From a virus, in the IMG/VR virus record IMGVR_UViG_3300022924_000013, positions 1 to 39,338 of that record: a DNA stretch of 39,338 nt; one strand, given 5' to 3'. The position numbers were made by a program, and so were the translations under genes. This document shows, one piece after another, positions 1 through 6,219 of the stretch. The notes under the pieces are model-generated. The model ran no database searches, had not been told where the DNA came from, and saw only the letters and a program-made list of their open reading frames with translations. Each line of letters begins with the position of its first letter. Positions within the stretch are counted from its first letter, which is position 1.

Positions 1-127
1 CGATTGCTTTTGTGTAATTTGTCATCTTATCTCTCCGTGTTGGATGGGCATCATTGCCTCTCTGAATATCAGTATATGGGTATTGTGACAGGATGTCAAT
101 AACTATTTTCAGTTATTTTAAATTATT
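1..127. repeat. 127-bp terminal direct repeat (circular-contig overlap), left copy
   Basis: These 127 bases are identical to the last 127 bases of the window. An exact end overlap of this size is the usual sign that an assembler walked round a circular or circularly permuted molecule. Bases 1-25 are a second copy of the start of the gene that begins at 39236, and the rest is its upstream promoter region. A true short terminal repeat of a T7-like virion is the alternative. Confidence 0.95.
71..117 (-). promoter_or_regulatory. Near-consensus leftward promoter with adjoining palindrome (late/left operon)
   Basis: On the minus strand TTGACA (99-94) and TATACT (76-71) are 17 bp apart, which is close to the sigma-70 consensus. 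Just upstream, 98-117 is a palindrome with arms AATAACT and AGTTATT around a 6-nt loop, and it overlaps the -35 by two bases, a usual place for an operator. On the circle this promoter reads into the gene starting at 39236 and from there toward the late genes. The second copy is at 39282-39328. Confidence 0.75.
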
Positions 128-157
128 TTTGTCATCTCTAATGTCCCTTTGTTAGTG

Positions 158-358
158 TTAATCTTTATATTCAAGAGCGCGTTTGCATCTTTTCCAAACG
201 TAATCCCTTAAAACCTTCTCTGCTTCCATGAATTTGTCATTAGACTGAGCTTTAACACCAGCAGCATCAAAGATTGAATGAAGCATCATATAAACTTCAC
301 CAACGAATACGGATGGATTTGGCATTTTATCGGCTGTGTAATCAATCTTTTCATTCAT
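158..358 (-). CDS. Hypothetical protein, 66 aa
   Basis: This small, mostly helical, charged protein has no family I recognise. AAGGAA lies about 9 nt before the ATG. It is the last gene of the leftward replication block, following the HNH endonuclease. Only about 130 bp separate its stop from the next leftward gene on the circle. No terminator is visible between them, so read-through into the late operon is possible. Confidence 0.6.
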   Translation of the reverse strand: MNEKIDYTADKMPNPSVFVGEVYMMLHSIFDAAGVKAQSNDKFMEAEKVLRDYVWKRCKRALEYKD

Positions 359-387
359 CGTCTTGTTCCTTTGTTAGGGGTTGTTAA

Positions 388-693
388 TCAATTAGTTAAT
401 TGGATAAATTCTATCAGCTTGGCAGGATTTAAGGTTGGTTTTCGGGATGGTGGTCTCCAATCCGTCTCGTCTTTATTGGACTTCCCCTTGTTGCAGGGTC
501 GGCATAGCGGCTGGCAATTGGTAAACTCCAATTCAAGTTCCGGATACTTAGAGCGCGGCAGTATGTGATCAACATCTATGATAACGCCCTTGCCGTGGTT
601 TCCGCATAATTGGCATATCCGGCCATACTGCTTAAGGACCTTATACCGTAAGTCCAGCCATTCTCGGGATTCGTAAAAATTAGATTTCGTCAA
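388..693 (-). CDS. HNH endonuclease
   Basis: A 101-aa HNH-family nuclease expected to cut DNA with one metal ion. Two zinc-knuckle pairs are visible, C27-x2-C30 and C64-x2-C67, around the catalytic V-D-H at residues 41-43. The usual final histidine is replaced in C-N-K-G-K. The N-terminal F-Y-x-S-x-E-W and L-R-Y-x-V-L are typical of free-standing phage HNH proteins. I chose a TTG start at 693 because it overlaps the end of the helicase gene and gives the usual family length. ATG codons further upstream (747, 810) would add an N-terminus encoded inside the helicase gene. It may assist headful packaging, as HNH proteins do in some phages, or act in replication or recombination. The family call is firm and the role is open. 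Confidence 0.85.
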   Translation of the reverse strand: MTKSNFYESREWLDLRYKVLKQYGRICQLCGNHGKGVIIDVDHILPRSKYPELELEFTNCQPLCRPCNKGKSNKDETDWRPPSRKPTLNPAKLIEFIQLTN

Positions 694-1867
694 AATAAGG
701 CCCCACTCGTTTATTGATTGATAACGGTGGATCAAGCTCTGAACCATAATCCATCTTTTCGGTATATCTGGTTGCAGACATTTCCAACCAACGGGTATCA
801 TCCGTACCATGAATCATGTAAAGCTGGTCACAAGCTTTAATCAATCCCTGTCCGGCAAAGGTTTTTCCTTCTTCATTCGTCTGGCTAAGCAATAAAATCC
901 ATATGCCATGCCGCTTTGCGAAGTCTGCCAATCCTTGAGCCACATCTCGCAAGTGTTTTTCCTCTGTCTGTCGGCTATCCTGACCCTGAACTAACTGCCA
1001 GTAGTCGATAATAGCCCCCGTAATTTGGTGACGCGCTACTGTTTCCAGAAGTCTGGACTTCAATTCGTTAAAGGTAATTCCAGGAGCATCAAGGTAACGA
1101 ATATTAGGATTAGGTACAATTCCTTCCCATGTTCTCTTGCCCTGAATAAACTCAAGACTATTAAACCCGCCTTTTCGAGCAAATTTACGCTGCGCAATCT
1201 CGTTTGCACCCATTTCCATAGCAACATAAAGGTGCTTACAGCCGTTTTCCCCTAGGTTGTAGCTAATAGTCGAGGCCAACAGCGTCTTTCCAGCCTTTGC
1301 CTTACCGGAGAATCCGTAAACCTTTCCTCTAAACATCCCGCCACCCATCAGAGCATCTAATCCCCTTAAACCGGTAGAGAACTTTTCACGAACAACACCA
1401 TTATTACGCATATCGTTAATAATATCAGTTTGAGTAAGGATGCTGTCAGATGCCATCAATTCGGCGCTTAGGCTTTGCAGTATGGTCATTGAATGGTCGT
1501 GTGGCACGCTAAGGTCATTTGCAGCACTAACCGCATCCATAGCTCGTTTAATCGACTTTCTTCTCAAAGCATAACCCTTGAGCATTTCAATCAGGTAGTC
1601 AAAGTTAACCACCGAGACAACACAAGACGAATATTCAGAAGGTAACCAGTGCTGCAATCCAGCGTTGGCAAACTTAGCGGATAGGGATGTTACCGATAGA
1701 TTAGCTGATTCGTAATACTCAGACTGCATAATCTCAAATGGCAAAGCATTTAATTCAAAATCAGAAACATCTAGGTTAGCAACCATGAATAATTCAGGCT
1801 TAAGGATTAATATACCCAATATCTGGCTTTCAAGGTCTTGGATAATATCTGGCTGCACGTTAAGCAT
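680..1867 (-). CDS. DnaB-like replicative DNA helicase
   Basis: A 395-aa protein with a short N-terminal DnaB-like helical domain (about 10-110), a linker, and a RecA-type ATPase core. Walker A is G-K-A-K-A-G-K-T at 188-195, Walker B is A-I-I-D-Y-W at 285-290, and the later L-L-S-Q-T-N (about 326-331) matches the DnaB sensor motif. By family it forms a hexamer that unwinds the fork 5' to 3' for the host polymerase, since the phage encodes no polymerase. I chose the ATG at 1867 because AGGTGG sits 5 nt upstream; a GTG at 1876 is also in frame. It overlaps the preceding DUF1376 gene by 8 bp, which suggests initiator and helicase are co-translated. It is shorter than bacterial DnaB (about 470 aa), as is common in phages. 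Confidence 0.92.
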   Translation of the reverse strand: MLNVQPDIIQDLESQILGILILKPELFMVANLDVSDFELNALPFEIMQSEYYESANLSVTSLSAKFANAGLQHWLPSEYSSCVVSVVNFDYLIEMLKGYALRRKSIKRAMDAVSAANDLSVPHDHSMTILQSLSAELMASDSILTQTDIINDMRNNGVVREKFSTGLRGLDALMGGGMFRGKVYGFSGKAKAGKTLLASTISYNLGENGCKHLYVAMEMGANEIAQRKFARKGGFNSLEFIQGKRTWEGIVPNPNIRYLDAPGITFNELKSRLLETVARHQITGAIIDYWQLVQGQDSRQTEEKHLRDVAQGLADFAKRHGIWILLLSQTNEEGKTFAGQGLIKACDQLYMIHGTDDTRWLEMSATRYTEKMDYGSELDPPLSINKRVGPYFDEI

Positions 1868-2558
1868 TGGAACCACCTGTCAAGTGAGCATATGGGTCAT
1901 TTCGGTTTACAGGTGTCTTTGGCTTAGTCCAACCCTTAGAGACGTTCTCACCATGTTCCTTAACTGCCCATGTTCTCATTGCGGCAAAGTAGTCCTTATA
2001 GGTCTTTCCTTTTGCACTACACCAATCAAGAATCTTTGATCTCAACTTTTCCTTGTTTACGGAAGGGGCGTTTAATGAAAACCAATCATTCATTTCCGAT
2101 AGGTCGGAATCTCTGAAAGCTGAAATCCCCTTAATATTTATTCTATTCTCTTCTCCTCTCTTCTCCTCTGGCATAGCAGTGGGCATAGCTAAGGCATAGC
2201 TGCTGCTATCGGTCAATTGATTTAATTCATTTTTTTTCCATCTTTTTTCAGCGCCTTTTTTACCAATCATAGACTTTTTATTGGAAACTTGATCTTGCTC
2301 GTCCAGGTTTTTATCGCAAAAATCATGATAAAGCCTGCCTTCTGATTGTCTAAAAAATGCCTTAACTATAGCAGAGGCATGGCACCAGCTATCAATTGAA
2401 ACACCGGCATAGCGAGCAAGAGCATTGTCATTGTCTGGCAATGGTTGTCTTGTCTGCATATATCTGTCAATTAATCTGCGGTAAATTCCGTCTTGTTCAG
2501 CGGTTAGGTGCGCTGTGTCTGCTTCATAAAGAGCAGGATACCATTTAAACCATTCCAT
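1860..2558 (-). CDS. DUF1376 (YdaU-like) replication protein
   Basis: This 232-aa protein opens with W-F-K-W-Y-P and continues into L-T-x-E-x-D-G-I-Y-R-R-L-I-D, the signature of the DUF1376/YdaU family in phage and prophage replication modules. A basic patch with G-K-K-G-A-E-K-R-W-K-K follows at about 118-132, then a low-complexity linker. The C-terminus resembles replication-initiator tails, with K-I-L-D-W-C-S-A-K-G-K near the end. Its position directly before a DnaB-type helicase supports a role in origin recognition or helicase loading, but this is inferred from context. I chose the ATG at 2558 because the family begins at this tryptophan-rich motif; a GTG 12 nt upstream is possible. Confidence 0.8.
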   Translation of the reverse strand: MEWFKWYPALYEADTAHLTAEQDGIYRRLIDRYMQTRQPLPDNDNALARYAGVSIDSWCHASAIVKAFFRQSEGRLYHDFCDKNLDEQDQVSNKKSMIGKKGAEKRWKKNELNQLTDSSSYALAMPTAMPEEKRGEENRINIKGISAFRDSDLSEMNDWFSLNAPSVNKEKLRSKILDWCSAKGKTYKDYFAAMRTWAVKEHGENVSKGWTKPKTPVNRNDPYAHLTGGSNA

Positions 2559-2596
2559 TTTTCTCAACACTTTCTTTAAATCACACTAGACGGGTA

Positions 2597-2737
2597 TTAA
2601 TAGTAGAGCGTCCAACCGTGTGAGGAATTGGTAAAGGCTGTCTTACGGCCACCGCTATCAGGATATGCTACACATCCTAATTCTTTTGTCAAACTATTTT
2701 ATTGTTCCCATGCTTCTAGGAATTGGCTGGAATACAT
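2597..2737 (-). pseudogene. Small reading frame interrupted by an in-frame TAA (12 + 33 codons)
   Basis: On the minus strand an ATG at 2737 with a good Shine-Dalgarno (TAGGAG, 7 nt upstream) opens a frame of 12 codons ending in TAA. The same frame then stays open for 33 more codons to a second TAA at 2599-2597. The downstream part has protein-like composition (G-C-V-A-Y-P-D-S-G-G-R-K-T-A-F). A single base change, TAA to CAA (Gln), would restore a 46-aa protein. It could be a recent nonsense mutation, two tiny coupled peptides (a TTG lies just after the stop), or a leader peptide ahead of the DUF1376 gene. Confidence 0.45.
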
Positions 2738-2746
2738 TATAAACTC

Positions 2747-3004
2747 CTAATTTATTTCTACTGTTGATATATAAAATTCATACCAGACATCATCATTAGA
2801 AAAACTAATCTTTCCATTATCCCAAGTTTTTGCTCTATCCATGTCGTAACCAGATGACATATGAGCATCTTTAATGGCGCATTTTTCGATTGCTTCTTTT
2901 GCGTCTGATTTATTCTTAAATGTCCCTAAAGAGCCATAGCTCCAATCTCTGTACTTAGTATTTCTAACTGCTCTATATACTACTAACTTGTTATCTTCAC
3001 TCAT
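2747..3004 (-). CDS. Hypothetical protein, 85 aa
   Basis: The N-terminal half has repeated aromatic and basic residues (V-V-Y-R-A-V-R-N-T-K-Y-R-D-W-S-Y-G-S-L-G-T-F), suggesting a small alpha/beta fold. I do not recognise a family. An ATG at 3004 and a GTG at 3007 are adjacent, with AGGGAA upstream of both. It is the first gene of the leftward replication operon, divergent from the recombination operon. A 7-bp inverted repeat (GCTAACG at 3038-3044, CGTTAGC at 3063-3069) lies in its leader and could be an operator or an mRNA hairpin. Confidence 0.6.
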   Translation of the reverse strand: MSEDNKLVVYRAVRNTKYRDWSYGSLGTFKNKSDAKEAIEKCAIKDAHMSSGYDMDRAKTWDNGKISFSNDDVWYEFYISTVEIN

Positions 3005-3075
3005 CACATTTTCCCTGTGTTCCCTATATGAAAGAAAGCTAACGAAGCCAGGGAAATAACCCCGTTAGCAGATTT

Positions 3076-3103
3076 ACGATAGCATAGTGGGGATGGATTG
3101 CAA
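3076..3103 (-). promoter_or_regulatory. Possible leftward promoter of the replication operon
   Basis: On the minus strand TTGCAA (3103-3098) and TATCGT (3081-3076) are 16 bp apart, each matching about 4 of 6 consensus bases. The position, 70-100 bp before the first leftward gene and back-to-back with a much better rightward promoter, is sensible. The match is weak. Confidence 0.3.
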
Positions 3104-3111
3104 CAAAATAA

Positions 3112-3128
3112 TTTCATCTTTGATGAAA
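3112..3128. promoter_or_regulatory. Operator-like palindrome between divergent promoters
   Basis: TTTCATC and GATGAAA form a perfect 7-bp inverted repeat around a 3-nt centre. It ends 8 bp before the -35 of the rightward promoter and lies upstream of the possible leftward promoter, so one bound regulator could affect both. It differs from the palindrome at 98-117, so a different regulator is likely. Confidence 0.5.
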
Positions 3129-3136
3129 ATAGACTA

Positions 3137-3164
3137 TTGACTTATATTTTCACCCGTGTATTAT
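3137..3164 (+). promoter_or_regulatory. Rightward promoter of the recombination operon
   Basis: TTGACT (3137-3142) and TATTAT (3159-3164) are 16 bp apart, each one mismatch from the sigma-70 consensus. The first gene of the rightward operon starts 25 bp downstream of the -10 with a strong AAGGAG ribosome site. Confidence 0.7.
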
Positions 3165-3188
3165 GATGGATAACAACAAGGAGATGTT

Positions 3189-3377
3189 ATGGGTCGTAAG
3201 ATTGAAATTCACTTTAAAATGGTTGATAGGCGCAATACATTTTACGCTACCAATAACCCAGAGAGCGCATATAGAAGTGCCAGGCGTTTTGCAAAGGATA
3301 AGGGTTTTACAGTATCTCGTCAAAAAGCGGATGGCGGTATTAAGTTAAGATTCACGAAGGTGTCAGATGTTTTTTAA
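3189..3377 (+). CDS. Hypothetical protein, 62 aa (first gene of recombination operon)
   Basis: A small basic protein with no recognised family. Alternating hydrophobic and charged residues at the start (K-I-E-I-H-F-K-M) followed by a helical R-S-A-R-R-F-A-K-D-K suggest a small beta-alpha nucleic-acid-binding fold, but this is only a guess from composition. AAGGAG lies 5 nt before the ATG, the best ribosome site in this operon. The end overlaps the next gene by 11 bp. Confidence 0.65.
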   Translation: MGRKIEIHFKMVDRRNTFYATNNPESAYRSARRFAKDKGFTVSRQKADGGIKLRFTKVSDVF

Positions 3378-3705
3378 GAAGCCCAGAATAAAGGATATAA
3401 AGTATCTGGATTTTGTGGCCACGCTTCCTTGCATGATCTATGGAATAGAAGACGGTACGGTATCAGGACACCATTTGCTAAAAACGGGAATGCGCGGAAT
3501 TGGCCTAAAGTCTCCAGATGATTACGTTGTTCCTTTAAGCTATGAAGCACACCATTACCTGCATAATAGTGGATTAAATGAAGATGACTTCTTCTCTGAA
3601 AACGGAATTACCAACCAAGTAGAAATAGCCCAAGCGTTATACGGACACTGGGTAAATAAACAATACGAAGCTGCCAGGGAACTGGTATTACGGAGGGGAA
3701 AATGA
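3367..3705 (+). CDS. Ref/YbcO-like (DUF968-type) putative nuclease
   Basis: This 112-aa protein carries the pattern seen in the DUF968/YbcO/Ref group of small phage nucleases: V-S-G-H-H-L-L at 32-38, then G-x-G-L-K-S-P-D-D at 45-53, V-P-L at 56-58, and E-A-H-H-Y-L-H-N-S-G at 61-70. The histidine clusters are where the family binds metal. P1 Ref is a RecA-dependent HNH-like nuclease, and YbcO of lambdoid phages is a related small DNase. The paired cysteines of YbcO are missing; only C18 is seen. Its place two genes before an Erf-type annealing protein supports a recombination or end-processing role. Confidence 0.7.
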   Translation: MFFKKPRIKDIKYLDFVATLPCMIYGIEDGTVSGHHLLKTGMRGIGLKSPDDYVVPLSYEAHHYLHNSGLNEDDFFSENGITNQVEIAQALYGHWVNKQYEAARELVLRRGK

Positions 3706-3956
3706 CTATTTTAGCAAGAAAGATTGATTACAAAAATCTTCATGTCGGATTTGAGGCTTTGGTTACCGAAAATGGTGGAGAGTTCCATTATGCTATGTGG
3801 GACACTGATGAATATGATGAGATGAGGGGTTATCATAGAGCGTGTTGGAATTATGGTTCTGCTGAAATTGATCCCAGTAACTTTCATCCTACACACTATA
3901 TAGATATACCAGAAGTAAAATTGGAGTGCGAAGATGACAAAACCACAGAAGCGTAG
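3702..3956 (+). CDS. Hypothetical protein, 84 aa
   Basis: An acidic protein rich in aromatic residues (W-D-T-D-E-Y-D-E-M, H-R-A-C-W-N-Y-G) with no family I recognise. The ATG overlaps the previous stop as ATGA and has GAGGGG just upstream, so it is coupled to the nuclease gene. Its last 23 bp overlap the next small gene in another frame. Confidence 0.65.
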   Translation: MTILARKIDYKNLHVGFEALVTENGGEFHYAMWDTDEYDEMRGYHRACWNYGSAEIDPSNFHPTHYIDIPEVKLECEDDKTTEA

Positions 3957-4077
3957 AGACATACAAGCCCTTGACAGATACATCCCGTTATTATCTGCCG
4001 AAAACTGCAAAACCGCCCGATTGCTTTTGTTAAAAGAGCGTATGAGATTATCACTAGAACTGGAGAAGAAGAAATGA
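3934..4077 (+). CDS. Small basic helical protein, 47 aa
   Basis: The ATG has GGAG 8 nt upstream and the frame runs to a TGA that overlaps the next ATG as ATGA. The product is basic and strongly helical (L-L-L-L-K-E-R-M-R-L-S-L-E-L-E-K-K-K). Function is unknown. Coupling at both ends within a tightly packed operon is the evidence that it is real. Confidence 0.6.
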   Translation: MTKPQKRRDIQALDRYIPLLSAENCKTARLLLLKERMRLSLELEKKK

Positions 4078-4301
4078 ACTTTAAGATAGATAAAAACATT
4101 ACTCCAATAAACTATAGAAAAAGTATAGACTTCCCATTTCCTGAAATGTCAGTAGGGGACAGCTTCTTTGTTCCTTGGGATATTGCCAGTACAGCAAGAA
4201 ATAAGGCATATCAGTGGGGGAAATATAATGGTCAACAGTTTCTAACAAGAAAGCTAACAGAAAACGATGTTTTTGGGGTAAGATTGTGGAGAATTTTATG
4301 A
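4074..4301 (+). CDS. Conserved phage protein, 75 aa (DUF7303-like)
   Basis: The layout matches a small protein common in phage replication and recombination modules: a basic N-terminus, F-P-F-x-E-M-S-V-G-D-S-F-F-V-P at about 20-34, a helix with S-T-A-R-N-K-A-Y-Q-W-G-K, and a C-terminal G-V-R-L-W-R-I ending. The biochemical role of that family is unknown to me; a small DNA-binding function is sometimes suggested. The start overlaps the previous stop as ATGA, and the end overlaps the next micro-gene the same way. Confidence 0.65.
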   Translation: MNFKIDKNITPINYRKSIDFPFPEMSVGDSFFVPWDIASTARNKAYQWGKYNGQQFLTRKLTENDVFGVRLWRIL

Positions 4302-4357
4302 ACCGCAATGACCAAATTGACAGCCTTGTATGGCACCGTAACCTAGGAGAATTATAA
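4298..4357 (+). CDS. Micro-gene, 19 aa, coupled to both neighbours
   Basis: GTGGAG lies 6-8 nt before the ATG. The ATG overlaps the upstream stop as ATGA, and the TAA shares its last base with the ATG of the Erf gene (TAATG). The 19-residue product is polar with one central tryptophan-histidine. It could be a functional microprotein, or a relay whose translation delivers ribosomes to the Erf gene, whose own ribosome site (AGGAG at about 4348) lies inside it. Confidence 0.5.
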   Translation: MNRNDQIDSLVWHRNLGEL

Positions 4358-5022
4358 TGACCAACGGACTTTCCGGAAGTAAATACCCTGAGACTCTTGA
4401 AATGGCTATGCTGGCCGTTCAGGATGACATTACAAACCCTATAAAGACAGCCGTAAATCCACACTTCAAGAACAAGTACGCCACCCTGCCAGAGATTTGT
4501 GACTTGTACCGCCCAATGCTGGCCAAATACGGGCTGTACATCACACACCGTAAGAAGATAACAGATCACGGAAACGAATATCTTATTACAGAGATTGTCC
4601 ACGCTCCTACTGGTAAATCGGTATCATCGGAATCCATGCTGCATCTAGAGAAAAACACGCCACAGGGTGTAGGTTCAGCTATGACTTATCTACGCCGCTA
4701 TGACGCACAGGCTTTGCTAGGTGTTGCCCAAGATGATGACGATGGCCAAAGTGCTGAAAAGCCAGTCAAGGCTACTAATAACGCCCTTAAGAACGAGCCA
4801 GCCGTAAAGGCCGATATGAAAGCCCTTGGTTACGATGCAGAGAAAGTATATGCAGAAGTTATCGAGGAACTAGGAACGGTTATTGATAGCGAAACACTAG
4901 CCCTATGGGTTAAGCGTAACAAGGAAACACGCCGTATTGCAGGGATGCCTGACGATCTTAAGGCGGATATTACCAATCGTCATAATACATTGAAAACCCA
5001 CTTTAGCAGTAAAGGAATCTAA
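4357..5022 (+). CDS. erf: Erf-family single-strand annealing recombinase
   Basis: A 221-aa ERF-superfamily protein. The signature segment N-P-H-F-K-N-K-Y-A-T-L-P-E-I is at about 33-46, followed by the conserved L-A-K-Y-G-L-Y-I and, at about 108-118, G-S-A-M-T-Y-L-R-R-Y-D. These belong to the ring-forming annealing domain of P22 Erf. The family binds ssDNA and anneals complementary strands, circularising terminally redundant genomes after injection, which fits a headful-packaged, circularly permuted phage. After an acidic stretch (D-D-D-D) and a variable linker comes a helical C-terminal domain. The nuclease-like, SSB-tip and NinB-like neighbours complete a recombination module. Confidence 0.9.
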   Translation: MTNGLSGSKYPETLEMAMLAVQDDITNPIKTAVNPHFKNKYATLPEICDLYRPMLAKYGLYITHRKKITDHGNEYLITEIVHAPTGKSVSSESMLHLEKNTPQGVGSAMTYLRRYDAQALLGVAQDDDDGQSAEKPVKATNNALKNEPAVKADMKALGYDAEKVYAEVIEELGTVIDSETLALWVKRNKETRRIAGMPDDLKADITNRHNTLKTHFSSKGI

Positions 5023-5024
5023 TA

Positions 5025-5267
5025 ATGGCATTTGAAGTAAAACCAAATGAAGCTTTCTGCTTTGCAAAAGAAGGATTCGCCGGATATAGCGGTGTAATTA
5101 AGCTGGAAGATGGGACAGAATATTGGGTATCAGTTTATGATAATGACGGTAAAAAAGGCCCATACCGTGCCGTTAAGCTAAAGAAGAAAGCCGCCCGTAT
5201 CGATGAGTTGAAGCAGGAGACACAATCCCGCCAGCAACCAGATTTTGACGATTCATCGCCATTCTGA
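5025..5267 (+). CDS. Small protein with SSB-like acidic C-terminal tip
   Basis: An 80-aa protein immediately after the Erf gene. The first 50 residues are beta-rich with regular glycines (F-A-G-Y-S-G-V-I-K-L-E-D-G-T-E-Y-W-V-S-V-Y). A lysine-rich turn and a polar tail follow, and the last residues are D-F-D-D-S-S-P-F. This ending closely resembles the D-D-D-I-P-F tip of bacterial SSB, through which SSB recruits partner proteins. The body could be a small OB-like domain, so the protein may be a phage ssDNA-binding protein or may dock SSB partners onto the Erf complex. The tip is visible; the function is inferred. Confidence 0.6.
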   Translation: MAFEVKPNEAFCFAKEGFAGYSGVIKLEDGTEYWVSVYDNDGKKGPYRAVKLKKKAARIDELKQETQSRQQPDFDDSSPF

Positions 5268-5644
5268 TGGAAGCCACTTACATTATCAAGAGCGATAGAG
5301 TTAAAGCCAATTGCCTGACAGCAGTGGCCTCTATTCCTGATGGTTGGGTGGTATCTATCCGTAAGCCAGGGAAGAGCAATGCACAGCGTTCTTACTGGCA
5401 CATGGCTGTAGGGTTACTCGCAGAACATTCGGGCTATACGCTTGAACAGACAAAGTACCTGATTAAAGAAGCCGTCTTGGGTGTTGAGAAGTTTACGGAT
5501 AAGAAGGGGAAAGATCATTATCTAGTACCTTCCTCCGAAAGCCTAAGCAAAGAGGATTACTCCCGCCTCATAGACTACACACTAATGGCAGCCGGTAAGA
5601 TTGGCTGTGTTATCCCTAGCGCAACAGATTATGGATTGGAATGA
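5267..5644 (+). CDS. NinB/YbcN-like recombination protein
   Basis: A 125-aa protein with the pattern of the NinB-like family: a basic strand then K-S-N-A-Q-R-S-Y-W-H-M-A-V-G-L-L-A (about 36-52), H-S-G-Y-T-L-E-Q-T-K-Y-L-I-K-E (54-68), S-L-S-K-E-D-Y-S-R-L-I-D-Y (about 91-103) and a final C-V-I-P. Lambda NinB (Orf) binds ssDNA and SSB and helps load strand-exchange proteins, bypassing RecFOR. Here it follows Erf and an SSB-tip protein, the expected company. The ATG shares a base with the previous stop (TGATG). Confidence 0.65.
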   Translation: MEATYIIKSDRVKANCLTAVASIPDGWVVSIRKPGKSNAQRSYWHMAVGLLAEHSGYTLEQTKYLIKEAVLGVEKFTDKKGKDHYLVPSSESLSKEDYSRLIDYTLMAAGKIGCVIPSATDYGLE

Positions 5645-5811
5645 TAATGTGGATTAGAATTAAAGGATATGGCGTATCCATAAGAACGTCTCCTCTGTTG
5701 TTTTCAGAACGAAACGGTTATCAAAAAATACTTGTTATTGGAAAATATAAGATAAAAGTTCTACGCCCTGAAAATGGTTATAAACACAAATTACTGGAGT
5801 ATATGTTTTGA
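5641..5811 (+). CDS. Conserved small basic protein, 56 aa
   Basis: The frame starts with ATGA overlapping the NinB-like stop and ends in TGA overlapping the TTG start of the next gene. The sequence (W-I-R-I-K-G-Y-G-V-S-I-R-T, then F-S-E-R-N-G-Y, then Y-K-I-K-V-L-R-P) resembles a small beta-rich protein found in many phage recombination modules next to DUF1064 genes. No function is known to me. Confidence 0.65.
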   Translation: MIMWIRIKGYGVSIRTSPLLFSERNGYQKILVIGKYKIKVLRPENGYKHKLLEYMF

Positions 5812-6143
5812 GCAAATATGGCAACAAAAAGGTTAAGGGAACTATCTATGGTGACTTCGATTCACAAGGAGAGTACCAACACTACCTATACCTAAAAGAA
5901 CGCCAGCGACAGGGTGATATTACCATCCTAGAGCGTCAGGTGACATACAAACTTATCGTTAATGGAAAATTAGTTTGTAAAGTAGTTCCAGACTACCGCT
6001 ATACGCTCAAATCCGGCCTTACAGCAGTTTCCGATTATAAAGGCTTGTTACTACCTATCTCAAAGCTAAAATACAAGCTTCTGGATGCTCTGTATGACAT
6101 TCCGGTAGTTATTGTGACTAAGCCGGGTCAGTGGTTACATTAA
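5808..6143 (+). CDS. DUF1064 family putative nuclease
   Basis: A 111-aa protein matching DUF1064: N-terminal Y-G-N-K-K, then F-D-S-Q-G-E-Y-Q-H-Y-L-Y-L at about 17-29, I-x-x-L-E-R-Q-V-T-Y-K-L at 38-50, V-P-D-Y-R-Y (61-66) and S-D-Y-K-G (75-79). The E/D...D...D-x-K layout is that of a PD-(D/E)XK-like nuclease, and small phage nucleases of this type often act in recombination or as Holliday-junction enzymes. Its place at the end of the Erf/NinB operon fits that job. The start is TTG, overlapping the previous stop by 4 bp; an ATG at residue 1 is absent. Confidence 0.75.
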   Translation: MSKYGNKKVKGTIYGDFDSQGEYQHYLYLKERQRQGDITILERQVTYKLIVNGKLVCKVVPDYRYTLKSGLTAVSDYKGLLLPISKLKYKLLDALYDIPVVIVTKPGQWLH

Positions 6144-6219
6144 AACCCCCGCCATTACAGCAGGGGTTGAGGTAGGGTCGCATGGCTCTGACCGCCTTGA
6201 AAGAATACTATGAAGTATT
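6144..6219. terminator. Hairpins between two converging operons (weak terminator region)
   Basis: AACCCC (6144-6149) can pair with GGGGTT (6163-6168) just after the rightward stop. AATACT (6204-6209) pairs with AGTATT (6214-6219) around a 4-nt loop, overlapping the end of the leftward gene. Neither is followed by a long U-tract, so termination strength is uncertain. The site is where both converging transcripts should end. Confidence 0.4.

Noticed and set aside
388-810. 140-aa form of the HNH protein
   Set aside because: The extra N-terminus lies wholly inside the helicase gene and does not match the family. The TTG at 693 gives the usual length, although ATG 747 cannot be fully excluded.
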